Shown: positions 7,502 to 16,857, numbered from the stretch's first letter. The stretch: DNA of 64,000 nucleotides from Rhizobium sp. Leaf262 (GCF_001422245.1 NZ_LMMM01000008.1:19644-83643); one strand, 5' to 3'. Made by a program: numbers and translations. Notes: generated from the sequence alone by a model not told the origin.

Positions 7502-8308
7502 ATGCACGTTGTTGCACTCATCCCACATCCTAAAACAGCCCTTTCCAGCCTGCTCATCGCCGACGCTGCATCAGCGGTCGAACCGGGATCAACAATCACG
7601 GCGCTCCATGTTTGCGTCGATCCCGCCAAGATCGGAGGCAGTGTAGAGGAAGTCGACATGCAGGAAATGCGGATCCGCGATGAGGGCACGGCCTTTCAGC
7701 GACGGAACGAGGTCAGAAAGATCTTCGAGGAGTGGTCGGCAGGGCGTGAACCGTCGCCGGCTGGCGCCAAGGTCGAGTGGGTGGAAGCTGATGGTGGAGA
7801 AGAAGACGGTGTCCGCAAACATCTTGGATCAGCCGATCTTGTGACCATCGCCCACCCGCAATCGATGGACGGCGGCGATGCCCTGCATGCGGCGCTCTTC
7901 GATCACCATAGGCTGGTGGTTTTTACGCCGGATACTAACGGCACTCCGGTTTCTTTCGGCCGCTCAATCGCCATTTTCTGGAGGGACGATGACGGAATAC
8001 GTTCTTGCCTTCAAAAGGCCAGAGCTTGGCTCCGCGCTGCTGATACGTTGATAATTATCGCAGCACACGAGAACGACATCTCAGAGGCGGTTGCGTTCTT
8101 TCAGACATTGCATGTCAGCGGGACAGGGCGGCTGCAGACCTCCGTGGCGAAAAACGCCGACGATTTTCTGGAGAAGGCCAATAGGGGCGGCGCGGATACG
8201 CTTTTGATGGGCGCCTACCGTCATGGCCTATTCCTCGAGACCGTCTTTGGCGGGGCCACGAAGACAGTGATGGATCACACAAGTTTGCCCGTGTTTCTCA
8301 GCCATTAG
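7502..8308 (+). CDS. Universal stress protein, two Usp domains
   Basis: A 268-residue cytoplasmic stress protein. The C-terminal block LLMGAYRHGLFLETVFGGATKTVMDHTSLPVFLSH carries the G-2x-G-9x-G-(S/T)-like ATP-binding signature of UspA-type proteins. The N-terminal half MHVVALIPHPKTALSSLLIADAA is a second, more divergent Usp fold. A good ribosome site, AGGAGG, lies just before the ATG. It stands alone after the decayed EamA gene; 217 bp separate them. Confidence 0.85.
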   Translation: MHVVALIPHPKTALSSLLIADAASAVEPGSTITALHVCVDPAKIGGSVEEVDMQEMRIRDEGTAFQRRNEVRKIFEEWSAGREPSPAGAKVEWVEADGGEEDGVRKHLGSADLVTIAHPQSMDGGDALHAALFDHHRLVVFTPDTNGTPVSFGRSIAIFWRDDDGIRSCLQKARAWLRAADTLIIIAAHENDISEAVAFFQTLHVSGTGRLQTSVAKNADDFLEKANRGGADTLLMGAYRHGLFLETVFGGATKTVMDHTSLPVFLSH

Positions 8309-8484
8309 GCCTACGTACGACACATCCTCCTGTAGAACTTCGCCCTTGGAATCCGTTCTACCAGCCAAAGGGAGTTCAATATCCTTGAGCGCGGTGAGCG
8401 AGGAAAAAATTATTTTGCTGCCGGGTGGAATAACGCGTGATTGCCAGCGTCTCTCTCCTGTCATTTCAACAAGGAGATTATACT

Positions 8485-8907
8485 ATGCGCAAAACAGCTC
8501 TGATGGCTCTGCCGCTCGCTTTTCTCATGTGCACCGGTGCAGCCTTTGCTGGTCCTGCCATGGACATGGCCAAAACCCGTATCGAAGCAATCGCCAAGGG
8601 CGATGTCGCGACAATCACCAAGGACTACGGTAAGGATCCTTCCCTTGCCTGGATTGGTGGTCCGCTCGACGGCACATATGCGTCGGAAAAGGCGATAGCT
8701 GAAGTCTGGACCAAATTCTCGACGGCACAGGGCGAACAGACCGCCACAGTCGGCGAAGTCTGGGAGGCAGCCAATCCTAAGGGCGCGACCGTTGCAGCAA
8801 ATGTTGTCTTTGCCGGCAAGAACAAGGTTCCCGTTCTCTATATCATGACCTATCGTGACGGAAAACTTGTCGACGAAATCTGGCAGGTTAACCCGCCTGC
8901 AAAGTAA
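8485..8907 (+). CDS. Secreted SnoaL/NTF2-like protein
   Basis: A 140-residue protein with a clear signal peptide (MRKTALMALPLAFLMCTGAAFA, cleavage after AFA). The mature part, with IEAIAKGDVATITKDYG and YIMTYRDGKLVDEIWQV, resembles the nuclear transport factor 2 / SnoaL fold of small ligand-binding or hydrolase-like proteins. AAGGAGA precedes the ATG at 8485; the longer frame from 8437 lacks a ribosome site. It sits just upstream of an ECF sigma gene and may be in the same regulon. Its ligand is unknown. Confidence 0.78.
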   Translation: MRKTALMALPLAFLMCTGAAFAGPAMDMAKTRIEAIAKGDVATITKDYGKDPSLAWIGGPLDGTYASEKAIAEVWTKFSTAQGEQTATVGEVWEAANPKGATVAANVVFAGKNKVPVLYIMTYRDGKLVDEIWQVNPPAK

Positions 8908-8961
8908 GCCGAATGGTGGCCATGCCAGCATCCCCGGTATGGCCACCGATCCGAAGGGCTG

Positions 8962-9471
8962 ATGATGTCGACAATGGCGATGCGACTGGAGGCGGAAATA
9001 CCGGCATTGCGACGCTATGCCTTCGCGCTTCTGCGCGATCACAACCGCGCCGACGATCTCGTGCAGGATTGCCTCGAGCGTGCGATATCACGCTGGTATC
9101 TGCGTCGGACCGATGGCGACCTGCGGGCATGGCTGTTTACCATCATGCGAAACCTGCACATTTCGGCTGGACGCCAATCCCAGCGACGGGGGCCACACCA
9201 CGAGCTCGATACCGTCACGCTCCCCGGATCACCCGCCGAACAGGATCATGGTATCGCCGTACGCGATATACTCGAAGCGCTCGATAGGCTTTCCGACGAT
9301 CAAAAATCGCTTCTGCTTCTGGTTGGCGTCGAGGATCTGTCCTATGAGCAGGCTGCCGCCGTCATTGGTGTTCCGGTCGGAACCGTGATGTCGCGGCTGT
9401 CGCGCGCCAGGCAGAAATTCCGATCCATTCTCGACAACAAGACGCCCGTGACCTTGCGAAGGGTAAAATGA
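8962..9471 (+). CDS. ECF-type sigma-70 family RNA polymerase sigma factor
   Basis: A 169-residue extracytoplasmic-function sigma factor. Region 2 is at about residues 10-75 (LRRYAFALLRDHNRADDLVQDCLERA, then LRAWLFTIMRNLHI). Region 4 is at about 105-155 (LSDDQKSLLLLVGVEDLSYEQAAAVIGVPVGTVMSRLSRARQ). It directs transcription of a stress regulon when released from its anti-sigma factor. The next gene, overlapping by ATGA, encodes that likely partner. Confidence 0.93.
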   Translation: MMSTMAMRLEAEIPALRRYAFALLRDHNRADDLVQDCLERAISRWYLRRTDGDLRAWLFTIMRNLHISAGRQSQRRGPHHELDTVTLPGSPAEQDHGIAVRDILEALDRLSDDQKSLLLLVGVEDLSYEQAAAVIGVPVGTVMSRLSRARQKFRSILDNKTPVTLRRVK

Positions 9472-10247
9472 TGAACACCGGTTCGCCGATCGGCGAAGAT
9501 GATCTTCAGGCTTACATCGACGGAAAGCTACCGCCTGACCGTCAGGCGCTTGTCGACGCCTATCTTGCTGGTCATCCTGAAGTGAGCGCAAGGGTCACGC
9601 AACAGCTTGCGGACCGGGAAGCCTTACGTGTGCGGCTGTCTGAAAAATTCGCAGAGCCCATTCCAGCGCGGCTGCGCATCGCCAACCTTCAGTCCAACGC
9701 AGCTTTGCGAAGACAAGTCTGGTATCGCTCCGCCATGACCGCTTGCATCTTCCTGGGAATAGGCCTGGCCGGTGGCTGGTGGCTAAAGCCTGAAGGCGTG
9801 CAAATCAACGCAGCGCGATTGTCCGAGGCGGGTTTTGCCGCGAATGCATCTGACGCCTATCGGACCTTCGTGGTCGAAGTAGCCCATCCGGTCGAAGTTG
9901 GAGCGGATGACGAGGCACATCTGGTCACATGGCTGTCGAAGCGATCCGGCCGGGCACTGACGCCACCGAACCTTTCGGCATTCGGGTATAAGCTGCTCGG
10001 CGGACGCGTCCTTCCGGGCGGTGGCGCTGCGGCTGCACAACTCATGTACGAGGATGACAAAGGCGAGAGGCTGGCCGTTTATCTACGCGCCGGCCAATCA
10101 GCGCAGACAGCGTTCACGTTTGAAGAGAAAAACGGCGTGTCCAGTTTTGTCTGGGTGGATCAGGGGTTCGATTTCGCGGTATCCGCCTCGGTCGATCGGG
10201 CAAAGCTCCTTCCGATCGCAACTGCGATCTATCAAGGAATGATTTGA
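9468..10247 (+). CDS. Membrane anti-sigma factor
   Basis: A 259-residue protein with a cytoplasmic N-terminus starting EDDLQAYIDGKLPPDRQALVDAYLAGHPE, typical of rhizobial anti-sigma factors, and a single membrane helix at about 86-104 (TACIFLGIGLAGGWWL). The C-terminal part is periplasmic. The zinc-binding HxxxCxxC motif of ZAS-type anti-sigmas is absent. It overlaps the sigma gene by 4 bp, so the two are coupled. It presumably holds the sigma factor at the membrane until an envelope or redox signal arrives. Confidence 0.85.
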   Translation: MMNTGSPIGEDDLQAYIDGKLPPDRQALVDAYLAGHPEVSARVTQQLADREALRVRLSEKFAEPIPARLRIANLQSNAALRRQVWYRSAMTACIFLGIGLAGGWWLKPEGVQINAARLSEAGFAANASDAYRTFVVEVAHPVEVGADDEAHLVTWLSKRSGRALTPPNLSAFGYKLLGGRVLPGGGAAAAQLMYEDDKGERLAVYLRAGQSAQTAFTFEEKNGVSSFVWVDQGFDFAVSASVDRAKLLPIATAIYQGMI

Positions 10248-10277
10248 ATCCGGTCAATCTCAGTGCGGTGTCAAAAA

Positions 10278-10308
10278 TGACTGCGGCATTGTAAGAACGC
10301 CGCAGTCA
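10278..10308. terminator. Hairpin terminator between convergent genes
   Basis: The arms TGACTGCGGC and GCCGCAGTCA form a perfect 10-bp stem with an 11-nt loop. It stands between the ends of the anti-sigma gene and the YVTN gene on the other strand. An A-run before the stem (read as U on the minus strand) makes it most convincing for the minus-strand transcript. Confidence 0.65.
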
Positions 10309-10346
10309 GCTTGGTTTGGGGTTGCCCATAACAGGTAGTCAAACTG

Positions 10347-11723
10347 TTAGTTGCTCTGCAAGACCGCATTTGCGGACGGTTCTGTTCCCTCAACGAGGAT
10401 AACCTTAGGTGTCTTGGAGGCTTCGCCCGGTTTAACGATGGAGCGGGTCGGACTGGTGGCAGATGCCGTCGCGGCACCTTTGGCATCCGTCTTGAACGCC
10501 ACGATCGGTTCCGGCTGACCTTCGAACAACAGGGCATAGGCCGTGTCCGGCTTCAATTTCGAAACGCTGAGATCTACGATATCGATCAGGCCAAGATTGC
10601 GCGAGACGACCATTCCGCCGCCTTGCGCATCTGCGGCAGGCTTCAGCATGAGTGTGATGTTCTCCGGCATGTCCTTGCGTGATTCAAGGTTTTGGCGGCC
10701 ATCGCCTGTTGGGACCGCATCCGGAACGTAGATCAGCGCTTGTGGGGCCTGGCCGGAGGGGATATGGGCGATCTTCTCATTCTTCTGAGTGTCGATCACG
10801 TCCACCGCGTCGCCATTTTCGAGGCCAACAAAGACGCGGCTGCCGTCGCCCGAACCCCAGACACCGTGCGGCAAGGCGCCGACGGGAATGGTGGCTATCA
10901 GCTTAGCCTCGTCGTCCAGCGTGTAGACTTTCACGACGTTCTCGCCGCCGATGGTCACATAAGCCAGAGTTCCGGCGGATGTGTCGGCGAACGCCAGATG
11001 GTTGGTGATCGGACCGCTATCGATCACGCCCTTGACTTTCAATGTCTTGGTATCAATTCGCGTCACCTTGCCGACATCCTTGTGGGTTAGCCAGGCTTCC
11101 TTTCCATCTGGCGTCACCTGAATGAACGGCGAGAATGGCGATACCACCGGAATGGATGCAAGCAGCTTTTTCGACGCGACATCGAACACCTGAACGACCG
11201 GATTGAAGCTGTTGGCCACAAAGGCGCGCTTGCCGTCTAGCGTAAAGATCGTCATGCCGGGACCGCTCTCGGTCTTGATGCGATCGGTCTCCTTGAATGT
11301 CTTCGCATCAATGACCGAAAGGTAATCCTCGCCACGCACGGTTGCCCAGACGTGTTTGCCATCCGGCGTGAAGAAGGCCTCGTGCGGGTTGCGGCCGATA
11401 TAGGCGACACCTTTGATCTTGTTTGTCGCGGTATCGATGAAGGTCACGGAATTGGTCACCGTCGAGACGGCGACGATGGTACGGTGATCCGGCGAGAAGC
11501 CAAGGCCGTGGACGTTGACCTCACCCTTGTAAAGCGGGCTCAAGACATTCGGGCGTGGGTCGCCGAGCTTGATCAGGCCGAGAAGCGTGTTGGTCGATGG
11601 ATCGATGACAGATACGGTGTTGCTGTTCTGGTCAGCAGCATAGACCCGGTCCTTGGATTCGGGCAGGGCAAAGGCTGGCGTGCTCGCCATCAAGGCGATC
11701 AGCAGGGCTGCGGAACGTTTCAT
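10347..11723 (-). CDS. Periplasmic YVTN-type beta-propeller protein
   Basis: A 458-residue exported protein (signal peptide MKRSAALLIALMASTPAFA). Repeats such as RVYAADQNSNTVSVIDPSTN, TVTNSVTFIDTATNKI and FVANSFNPVVQVFDVASKKL are the blades of a YVTN/YncE-like propeller over about residues 25-340. The C-terminal 110 residues form an extra domain. It overlaps the upstream DUF305 gene by ATGA, so the two form an operon. Such propellers bind partners or metals in the periplasm; the role here is not known. Confidence 0.82.
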   Translation of the reverse strand: MKRSAALLIALMASTPAFALPESKDRVYAADQNSNTVSVIDPSTNTLLGLIKLGDPRPNVLSPLYKGEVNVHGLGFSPDHRTIVAVSTVTNSVTFIDTATNKIKGVAYIGRNPHEAFFTPDGKHVWATVRGEDYLSVIDAKTFKETDRIKTESGPGMTIFTLDGKRAFVANSFNPVVQVFDVASKKLLASIPVVSPFSPFIQVTPDGKEAWLTHKDVGKVTRIDTKTLKVKGVIDSGPITNHLAFADTSAGTLAYVTIGGENVVKVYTLDDEAKLIATIPVGALPHGVWGSGDGSRVFVGLENGDAVDVIDTQKNEKIAHIPSGQAPQALIYVPDAVPTGDGRQNLESRKDMPENITLMLKPAADAQGGGMVVSRNLGLIDIVDLSVSKLKPDTAYALLFEGQPEPIVAFKTDAKGAATASATSPTRSIVKPGEASKTPKVILVEGTEPSANAVLQSN

Positions 11724-12121
11724 TTCGAAGTCTCCGGGTTGGCGGCGACGGAGCCGCGCTGTTGTGTGAGCATCGAATTCATCAACTGAATTTCGTAAGC
11801 CTGCTCTGTGATGATCGACTGGGCGAGGTTTCGGATTTGCGGATCTTGGGTGGTGAGCAACACTGCCTTGGCCATGTCGATGGCGCCTTGGTGATGCGGG
11901 ATCATTTGCGCCAGAAAATCGTAGTCTGGATTGCCTGTTTCGGGTACCGCCATCATGCCGGTATGCATTTTGTCCATGGCCACTTTCATGCTTTTGGAGA
12001 ACGCAGTTGAAGGGCCGCTATCCTCCATGCTCATCGCCGGTTGGTGGTCGTGGAACTGCTCAGCAGTTGCACTTCCCACAATGGCAAAACTGGCAACAAG
12101 TATGAAACTGTAAACGCGCAT
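11720..12121 (-). CDS. Exported DUF305 protein
   Basis: A 133-residue protein with a signal peptide (MRVYSFILVASFAIVGSATA) and the DUF305 hallmark MIPHHQGAIDMAKAVL at about residues 72-87, within a His/Met-rich ferritin-like four-helix fold. DUF305 proteins include copper-binding CopM-like proteins, so a metal-related role is plausible. It leads an operon with the YVTN propeller gene. Confidence 0.86.
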   Translation of the reverse strand: MRVYSFILVASFAIVGSATAEQFHDHQPAMSMEDSGPSTAFSKSMKVAMDKMHTGMMAVPETGNPDYDFLAQMIPHHQGAIDMAKAVLLTTQDPQIRNLAQSIITEQAYEIQLMNSMLTQQRGSVAANPETSK

Positions 12122-12543
12122 GGCGGAATCCTTTTGGCTTTAGTGGATAAGAACGCTGTGGGTCGCCGTTTATTCCACTGCTCATCCGTATTTGTTCTCA
12201 CGTCGGCGTGAGCGGTTGGCACGCGCGGTGCTATGCCGGTCTGCGCGAAGAACGACGGAACGCGGATGGTGACTCGAGGCGTGCCGAAATACGGCTTGTT
12301 CATATGCCGCCAAGAGGATCACGCGCGTTGGATCCAATCTGCCTGTGAACGATGTCTGAAGGACGATACTCGCAGCGGATTGCGGTATGGAGAATGAACG
12401 GCCGGTTGGAACAGGGCGAAAAAGCAGACATTCTAAGCCGTTCGACGACGGCGCCCAGTCGTCTGTCTTTTCAGAGGAAAACCAGCCTGGTCGATCGTAG
12501 GAAAACTTCCTACAGGGAATTCCGCCACTCTCAGATTTTGGTT
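12122..12543. other. Intergenic region between DUF305 and dsbA-like genes
   Basis: About 420 bp contain no supported gene; the open frames on both strands look like chance. A 7-bp inverted repeat (GTAGGAA / TTCCTAC, 12497-12513) lies 30 bp beyond the dsbA-like stop and could terminate that transcript, although no T-run follows. The DUF305 promoter must lie in the left part. Confidence 0.5.
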
Positions 12544-13164
12544 TCACTCCAGGCTGGCGGTGGCTTTCATGACTGCTTTGGCGACCTCGTTGAAACTCAT
12601 TTTAATCCGAACCTGTTGGCCGTTGACGAAAAACGATGGCGTGCCGGCGACTCCGAATTTTTTGTTCGCTTCGGTTGTCGCAGCATTGAGCTTGTCGAGA
12701 TAGGCCTGATCGGCGACAGCGCGATCGAAACCCGTGCGGTCGATGCCCATGCTACCGGCGATCTCGCGCAATGCATCCTCGGCATTGGCGGCGCCGGCAA
12801 TCTCATCGAATTTCGTCATGAAGGACGATACCGTCTCGTCGAATTTGTCTCGGCCCCGCGCATTCGCCAGCATGAAGATGACGGCATCCACCGAGTTTCG
12901 CACGAAGGGCCGGTACGCGATCTTCAACTTACCCGATGCGACATATGTATCCAGCAGTTTCGGCAGGTCTCGTTCATGGAAGTCGACGCAGTGGCTGCAG
13001 GTTGGGGAGGAATAGACGACCAGCGTGACTGGAGCGGTCTTCTGCCCAACGAAGCTGTCCTGGAATACGGCCGGGGTCATCAAATCCTGCACGGGTTCGG
13101 CCTCGGCCGATGTCACGCATCCTAAGGCAATGCCGACGATCACGGCCATCATACGAAACGTCAT
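12544..13164 (-). CDS. DsbA-like thiol-disulfide oxidoreductase
   Basis: A 206-residue exported thioredoxin-fold protein. The signal peptide is MTFRMMAVIVGIALGCVTSAEA, and the active site Cys-Ser-His-Cys occurs in SSPTCSHCVDFHERDLPKL. The cis-Pro loop is visible as VAGTPSFFVNGQQV near residue 175. Enzymes of this group (DsbA/BdbD type) form disulfides in periplasmic proteins. The ATG at 13164 follows AGGAGAAG; an earlier frame start at 13194 lacks a ribosome site. It lies 63 bp downstream of the TDT transporter gene on the same strand. Confidence 0.9.
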   Translation of the reverse strand: MTFRMMAVIVGIALGCVTSAEAEPVQDLMTPAVFQDSFVGQKTAPVTLVVYSSPTCSHCVDFHERDLPKLLDTYVASGKLKIAYRPFVRNSVDAVIFMLANARGRDKFDETVSSFMTKFDEIAGAANAEDALREIAGSMGIDRTGFDRAVADQAYLDKLNAATTEANKKFGVAGTPSFFVNGQQVRIKMSFNEVAKAVMKATASLE

Positions 13165-13227
13165 GTCTTCTCCTGTTCGGTTACAAAAAAACACTCCGCC
13201 ATGAGCACTGCCGGAGTGTTTCGATCA

Positions 13228-14370
13228 TCAGTCGGCCTTGAGGCAGGGCGAGACGAAGAGCGAGCGGTCGAGAGTGCCCTTGATCGTCTTGGCCGCGACC
13301 AGCAGCCACATGCAGACAAGTGCTATAACAAGAACCGCGCCAAGGATTGCGATAGACGACATCGGCACCATCGTTGAGAGACGAAGCGTGGCGACGGCAA
13401 ACACGCCAAGCGGGAAGGTATAGCCCCACCAGCCGATATTGAATGGCAGGCCCTCGCGAAGGTAGCGCAGGGTGATCAGGACAGCAGTCGCCAGCCACCA
13501 GATGCCGTAGCCCCACAGGAGGATCGCGCCGAGGAAGCTGGCGCCACCGAAGGCCGGAGCAACGCTCGCCAATCCATTCGCCGACAACACGGCGGGTCCG
13601 GTCTGGCTCATGACGAGAAGACCAAGGGCACCGGTTCCGATCGGGCCGAGAGCCAGCCAACTCGAGGCGGCCATGTTGACATGCGGAAGCTTGTGGACCG
13701 CCATGCGCAGGAAAAGGATCACAAGCACGCTCATGGCCAGCGGAACCGAGCAGGCCCATAGCACCAGGCTGGTCATCAGCACCGTCAACTGCGTTTGAGC
13801 GTCGGCGATGTGGGGCAAAAGCAGGCCACCGCTGACGGCCGCCACCTCGCTCGCCACGATCGGCAGCAGCCATACCGCCGTCATTTGGTCGATCGAGTGC
13901 GATTGGCGCGTGAACATCATGAACGGGATTGCAAGACCGCAGGCCAGCGACAGTGTGACGTCGATCCACCACAGCGTCGTTGCGATTGCCACCGCCGTGT
14001 CGCCGATATGCGGGATGCCATAGATCAGGAAGCCATTTATAATCGTGGCCAGTCCCATCGGGATGCAGCCAAAAAACATCGACACGACAGAATGCGAGAA
14101 GACGCGGCTTGCCTCATGAGAATAGAGCAGCCAGCGTGCAGTGTAGAGCGTTGTGCAGATGGCAAACAACAGGATATTGAAGAGCCAAAGCGCCTGACCG
14201 ATCGCGAAAAGCCACGGATGCCCAGGAAACTGTGCGAGAGCGACCGAAAGGATGCCGGTGCCCATCGTGGTCGCGAACCAATTTGGCGTAAAGTTCCGTA
14301 TGACATGGCCTTGCATAGGAACATCCGGAGCTGGCGCTACCGGCTTCTTGAAGGCAACAATCTTGTGCAT
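13228..14370 (-). CDS. TDT/TehA-SLAC1 family membrane transporter
   Basis: A 380-residue integral membrane protein with about ten hydrophobic helices. The early FTPNWFATTMGTGILSVALAQ segment is characteristic of the tellurite-resistance/dicarboxylate transporter (TDT) family, which includes TehA and SLAC1-type anion channels and sulfite exporters. AGGAG precedes the ATG at 14370; the frame extends upstream to 14412 without a ribosome site. The downstream DsbA-like gene is co-oriented. The substrate cannot be told from sequence; a small anion is likely. Confidence 0.85.
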   Translation of the reverse strand: MHKIVAFKKPVAPAPDVPMQGHVIRNFTPNWFATTMGTGILSVALAQFPGHPWLFAIGQALWLFNILLFAICTTLYTARWLLYSHEASRVFSHSVVSMFFGCIPMGLATIINGFLIYGIPHIGDTAVAIATTLWWIDVTLSLACGLAIPFMMFTRQSHSIDQMTAVWLLPIVASEVAAVSGGLLLPHIADAQTQLTVLMTSLVLWACSVPLAMSVLVILFLRMAVHKLPHVNMAASSWLALGPIGTGALGLLVMSQTGPAVLSANGLASVAPAFGGASFLGAILLWGYGIWWLATAVLITLRYLREGLPFNIGWWGYTFPLGVFAVATLRLSTMVPMSSIAILGAVLVIALVCMWLLVAAKTIKGTLDRSLFVSPCLKAD

Positions 14371-14433
14371 CGAATTTCTCCTGATCGTTGAGGAGAAAAT
14401 ACGTGGGTACATCGATCAGTTCCAACGTATAGT

Positions 14434-15060
14434 TCAGGATATTTCGATCGCCGTTTTCGATCGATCGAGTTTTGCGGCGGCAACTTCGAAAGCCGCGTGA
14501 AGGCGGTCGCGCAGCGTCGGCGAGGTATTGATCAGCGTCGGACTCGGATGGGGGCAGAGGATCACCTCGAGGCCGGCATCCACCAATACCCCTTCAGCAC
14601 CGCTCGCCACCGCGCCCGCCAGGATGGCGACACGTAGGTTCGGCAGCAGCGGCAGGAGGCCTGCAAGTCCCATGATGCCCTCGCGCCGCTCGCTGGCCAC
14701 GATCGAGCTTCGGGTTGCGCGGACCCACGGGACCGTATTCCACAGAACGATGTCTCGGCGCGATATCCCTGCGCCAGTCAGTGCCTTGCGCAGGTTCTTC
14801 GCCGTGCCGGTCGGGTTATCGATCGAAACGAAACGCTGGCCGCGTTCAACCGGACTTGGTCCAGGCGTCTCCAAAAGGATCAGCAGTCTTGCGCTGATAC
14901 CGCCATCGTAGGGATCGAAGTTCGGCATATCCCGGTCGGAGTTAAGCTGAAGGTGCTCCCGGAAGGCGTTCAATGGCTGCATATGCGCGCTGTCAAGCGC
15001 GGCCAACCGCTCCTCGCGTCGATGCTCGTGCCAGAGCGTATCAGGTCCGCGATAGGTCAT
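14434..15060 (-). CDS. Uracil-DNA glycosylase superfamily protein
   Basis: A 208-residue protein of the uracil-DNA glycosylase fold. LLILLETPGPSPVERGQRF at about residues 58-76 resembles the first catalytic loop of family 4-like glycosylases, and CPHPSPTLINTSPTLRDRL near 172-190 resembles the HPSP-type second loop. The Cys ligands of the iron-sulfur cluster found in family 4 and 5 enzymes are not evident, so it is probably a divergent member. It ends close to the TDT gene and starts 6 bp after the LysR gene stop. Confidence 0.75.
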   Translation of the reverse strand: MTYRGPDTLWHEHRREERLAALDSAHMQPLNAFREHLQLNSDRDMPNFDPYDGGISARLLILLETPGPSPVERGQRFVSIDNPTGTAKNLRKALTGAGISRRDIVLWNTVPWVRATRSSIVASERREGIMGLAGLLPLLPNLRVAILAGAVASGAEGVLVDAGLEVILCPHPSPTLINTSPTLRDRLHAAFEVAAAKLDRSKTAIEIS

Positions 15061-15065
15061 CGTGT

Positions 15066-15944
15066 CTATTCCGACAACAGGGCTTCGAACGCATCGGCCG
15101 CCTTGGAGCGATACCGCTCCTTATGCCGGAGCAGGAAGAATGGGCGCGGAAGCGGAGAAGCATTGGCCTCGACCAGCAGGCCGCTGTTGAGTTCGGTCTG
15201 GGCAGCACTTCGCGATGTCAGTGTTGCCCCCATGCCGGCCTCGACTGCGCCGAGCACGGCCTCGTTTCCGGGCAGGACAATTGCAACGTTCAACGCCTGC
15301 AGCTTCAATTTCTCTTTCGTCATCATCGTCTCGAAGGCGAGCCGTGTTCCCGATCCGGGTTCGCGAAGAACCCATGTCGCGTCTTCAAAATCGGCCTTTC
15401 CGAGCTTTTTGCCTTTGGCCCATGGATGAGTTGGCGACACGACGAGGATCATCTCATCCGTGGCGATCATGCGCGACGACAAGGCCGGTCTGTCGACCGC
15501 GCCCTCTACAACGCCGAGCTCAACCCGCCCTGCCTCAACCGCGTCGCCTACCGCCTCGGTATTGCCGATCCCGACGTCGAGACCGAGACCAGGATAGCGT
15601 GTGTGAAACTTCGCTAGCCTGGAGGGCAGCCAATAGGCGCCAACAGTCTGGCTCGCCATAACCGACAATTCCCCGCGCAAAAGTCCCGCCAGGTCGCTTA
15701 GTGCAGACTCGGCGGCTTTCGCTTCGGCCAAGACCTGAAGTGCATGTTCGAGAAAGATCGTTCCGGTTTGGTTTAGGACGATAGAACGTCCGATCCGGTC
15801 GAACAAAGCCACGCCGTGGCGCTCCTCAAGCGCGATGACCGCAGCACTGACGGCCGACTGCGTCATGTTCATCGCTTTGGCAGCCTTGGTGATATGCTGT
15901 TGGCGGGCGACTTCGGCGAAGATGCGCAACTGGTCGAGGGTCAT
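15066..15944 (-). CDS. LysR-type transcriptional regulator
   Basis: A 292-residue LysR regulator. The winged helix-turn-helix spans about residues 1-60 (LDQLRIFAEVARQQHITKAAKAMNMTQSAVSAAVIALEE), followed by a periplasmic-binding-like effector domain. It is divergent from the binding-protein and malate dehydrogenase genes, with 127 bp between the starts, and therefore probably controls them and itself. The effector is unknown. Confidence 0.93.
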   Translation of the reverse strand: MTLDQLRIFAEVARQQHITKAAKAMNMTQSAVSAAVIALEERHGVALFDRIGRSIVLNQTGTIFLEHALQVLAEAKAAESALSDLAGLLRGELSVMASQTVGAYWLPSRLAKFHTRYPGLGLDVGIGNTEAVGDAVEAGRVELGVVEGAVDRPALSSRMIATDEMILVVSPTHPWAKGKKLGKADFEDATWVLREPGSGTRLAFETMMTKEKLKLQALNVAIVLPGNEAVLGAVEAGMGATLTSRSAAQTELNSGLLVEANASPLPRPFFLLRHKERYRSKAADAFEALLSE

Positions 15945-16071
15945 GAGGATAGCAGCCTTGAATTTGCTCCGAGTTATAATCGATTTTTCCGAATGTTCGT
16001 AGCAAAATTATGCGATGGAACTGATGCTGGATCCCGCTAGTTTCCTTCCAACCAGACACGGAGGAAATACC

Positions 16072-16833
16072 ATGCTGAAATCCATCATCACCGGCGCGGC
16101 GATGCTTTTCGCCACGACAGCACCAACGCTTGCCGCCGATATCCACGTCTATGGTCCCGGTGGACCATTCCCTGCCATGAAGGAGGCGGCAGCCGCCTTC
16201 GAGAAAAGCTCCGGCAACAAGGTGATCGTCACCGCCGGCCCGACGCCGCAATGGATCAGCAACGCTAAAGACAACTCTGACCTGATCTTCAGCGGCTCCG
16301 AGACGATGATGTCGGATTTCGTGAAGGCGATGGACGGCCAGATCAAGGACGCTGATGTCGTGCCGCTCTACCTGCGCCCATCCGCGATCCTGGTGCGTCC
16401 GGGGAACCCGGAGAAGATCACCGGCCTCGCTGATCTCTTCAAACCCGGCCATAAGGTGCTTGTCGTCAATGGTGCCGGGCAGAACGGTCTTTGGGAAGAC
16501 ATGGCCGGCCGGACCGGTGACATCGAGAAGGTGAAGGCCCTTCGCGCCAACATCAGGACCTTTGCCGCCAACAGTGCCGAAGCCAAGAAGGCCTGGACCG
16601 AGGACAAGTCCTTCGATGCCTGGATCATCTGGAATATCTGGCAGGTCGCCAACCCAGAACTCGCAGACGTCGTAGAGGTCGAACCGGACTATCGCATCTA
16701 CCGAGACACCGGGATCGTGCTGACCGAGCGCGGAGGCAAGAATGCCGACGCCAAGGCGTTTTCGCAATTCCTTCAGGGCACCGAGGCCAAGGCGATCTTT
16801 GCCAAGGCCGGCTGGACCACGCCCTCGAAATAA
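16072..16833 (+). CDS. Periplasmic substrate-binding protein, ModA-like
   Basis: A 253-residue exported binding protein (signal peptide MLKSIITGAAMLFATTAPTLAA). The mature sequence IHVYGPGGPFPAMKEAAAAFEKSSGNKVIVTAGPTPQW follows the pattern of molybdate/anion-type extracellular solute-binding proteins. A GGAGG site precedes the ATG at 16072. No ABC permease or ATPase is nearby, so it may work with a transporter encoded elsewhere or as a sensor. It is divergent from a LysR gene and 24 bp upstream of mdh. Confidence 0.83.
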   Translation: MLKSIITGAAMLFATTAPTLAADIHVYGPGGPFPAMKEAAAAFEKSSGNKVIVTAGPTPQWISNAKDNSDLIFSGSETMMSDFVKAMDGQIKDADVVPLYLRPSAILVRPGNPEKITGLADLFKPGHKVLVVNGAGQNGLWEDMAGRTGDIEKVKALRANIRTFAANSAEAKKAWTEDKSFDAWIIWNIWQVANPELADVVEVEPDYRIYRDTGIVLTERGGKNADAKAFSQFLQGTEAKAIFAKAGWTTPSK

Positions 16834-16857
16834 CCCTATCCCGTCTCCGGAAAGATA

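Noticed and set aside
12352..13125. Plus-strand open frame of 257 codons
   Set aside because: It is antisense to the DsbA-like gene, which has a signal peptide, CSHC site and ribosome site.
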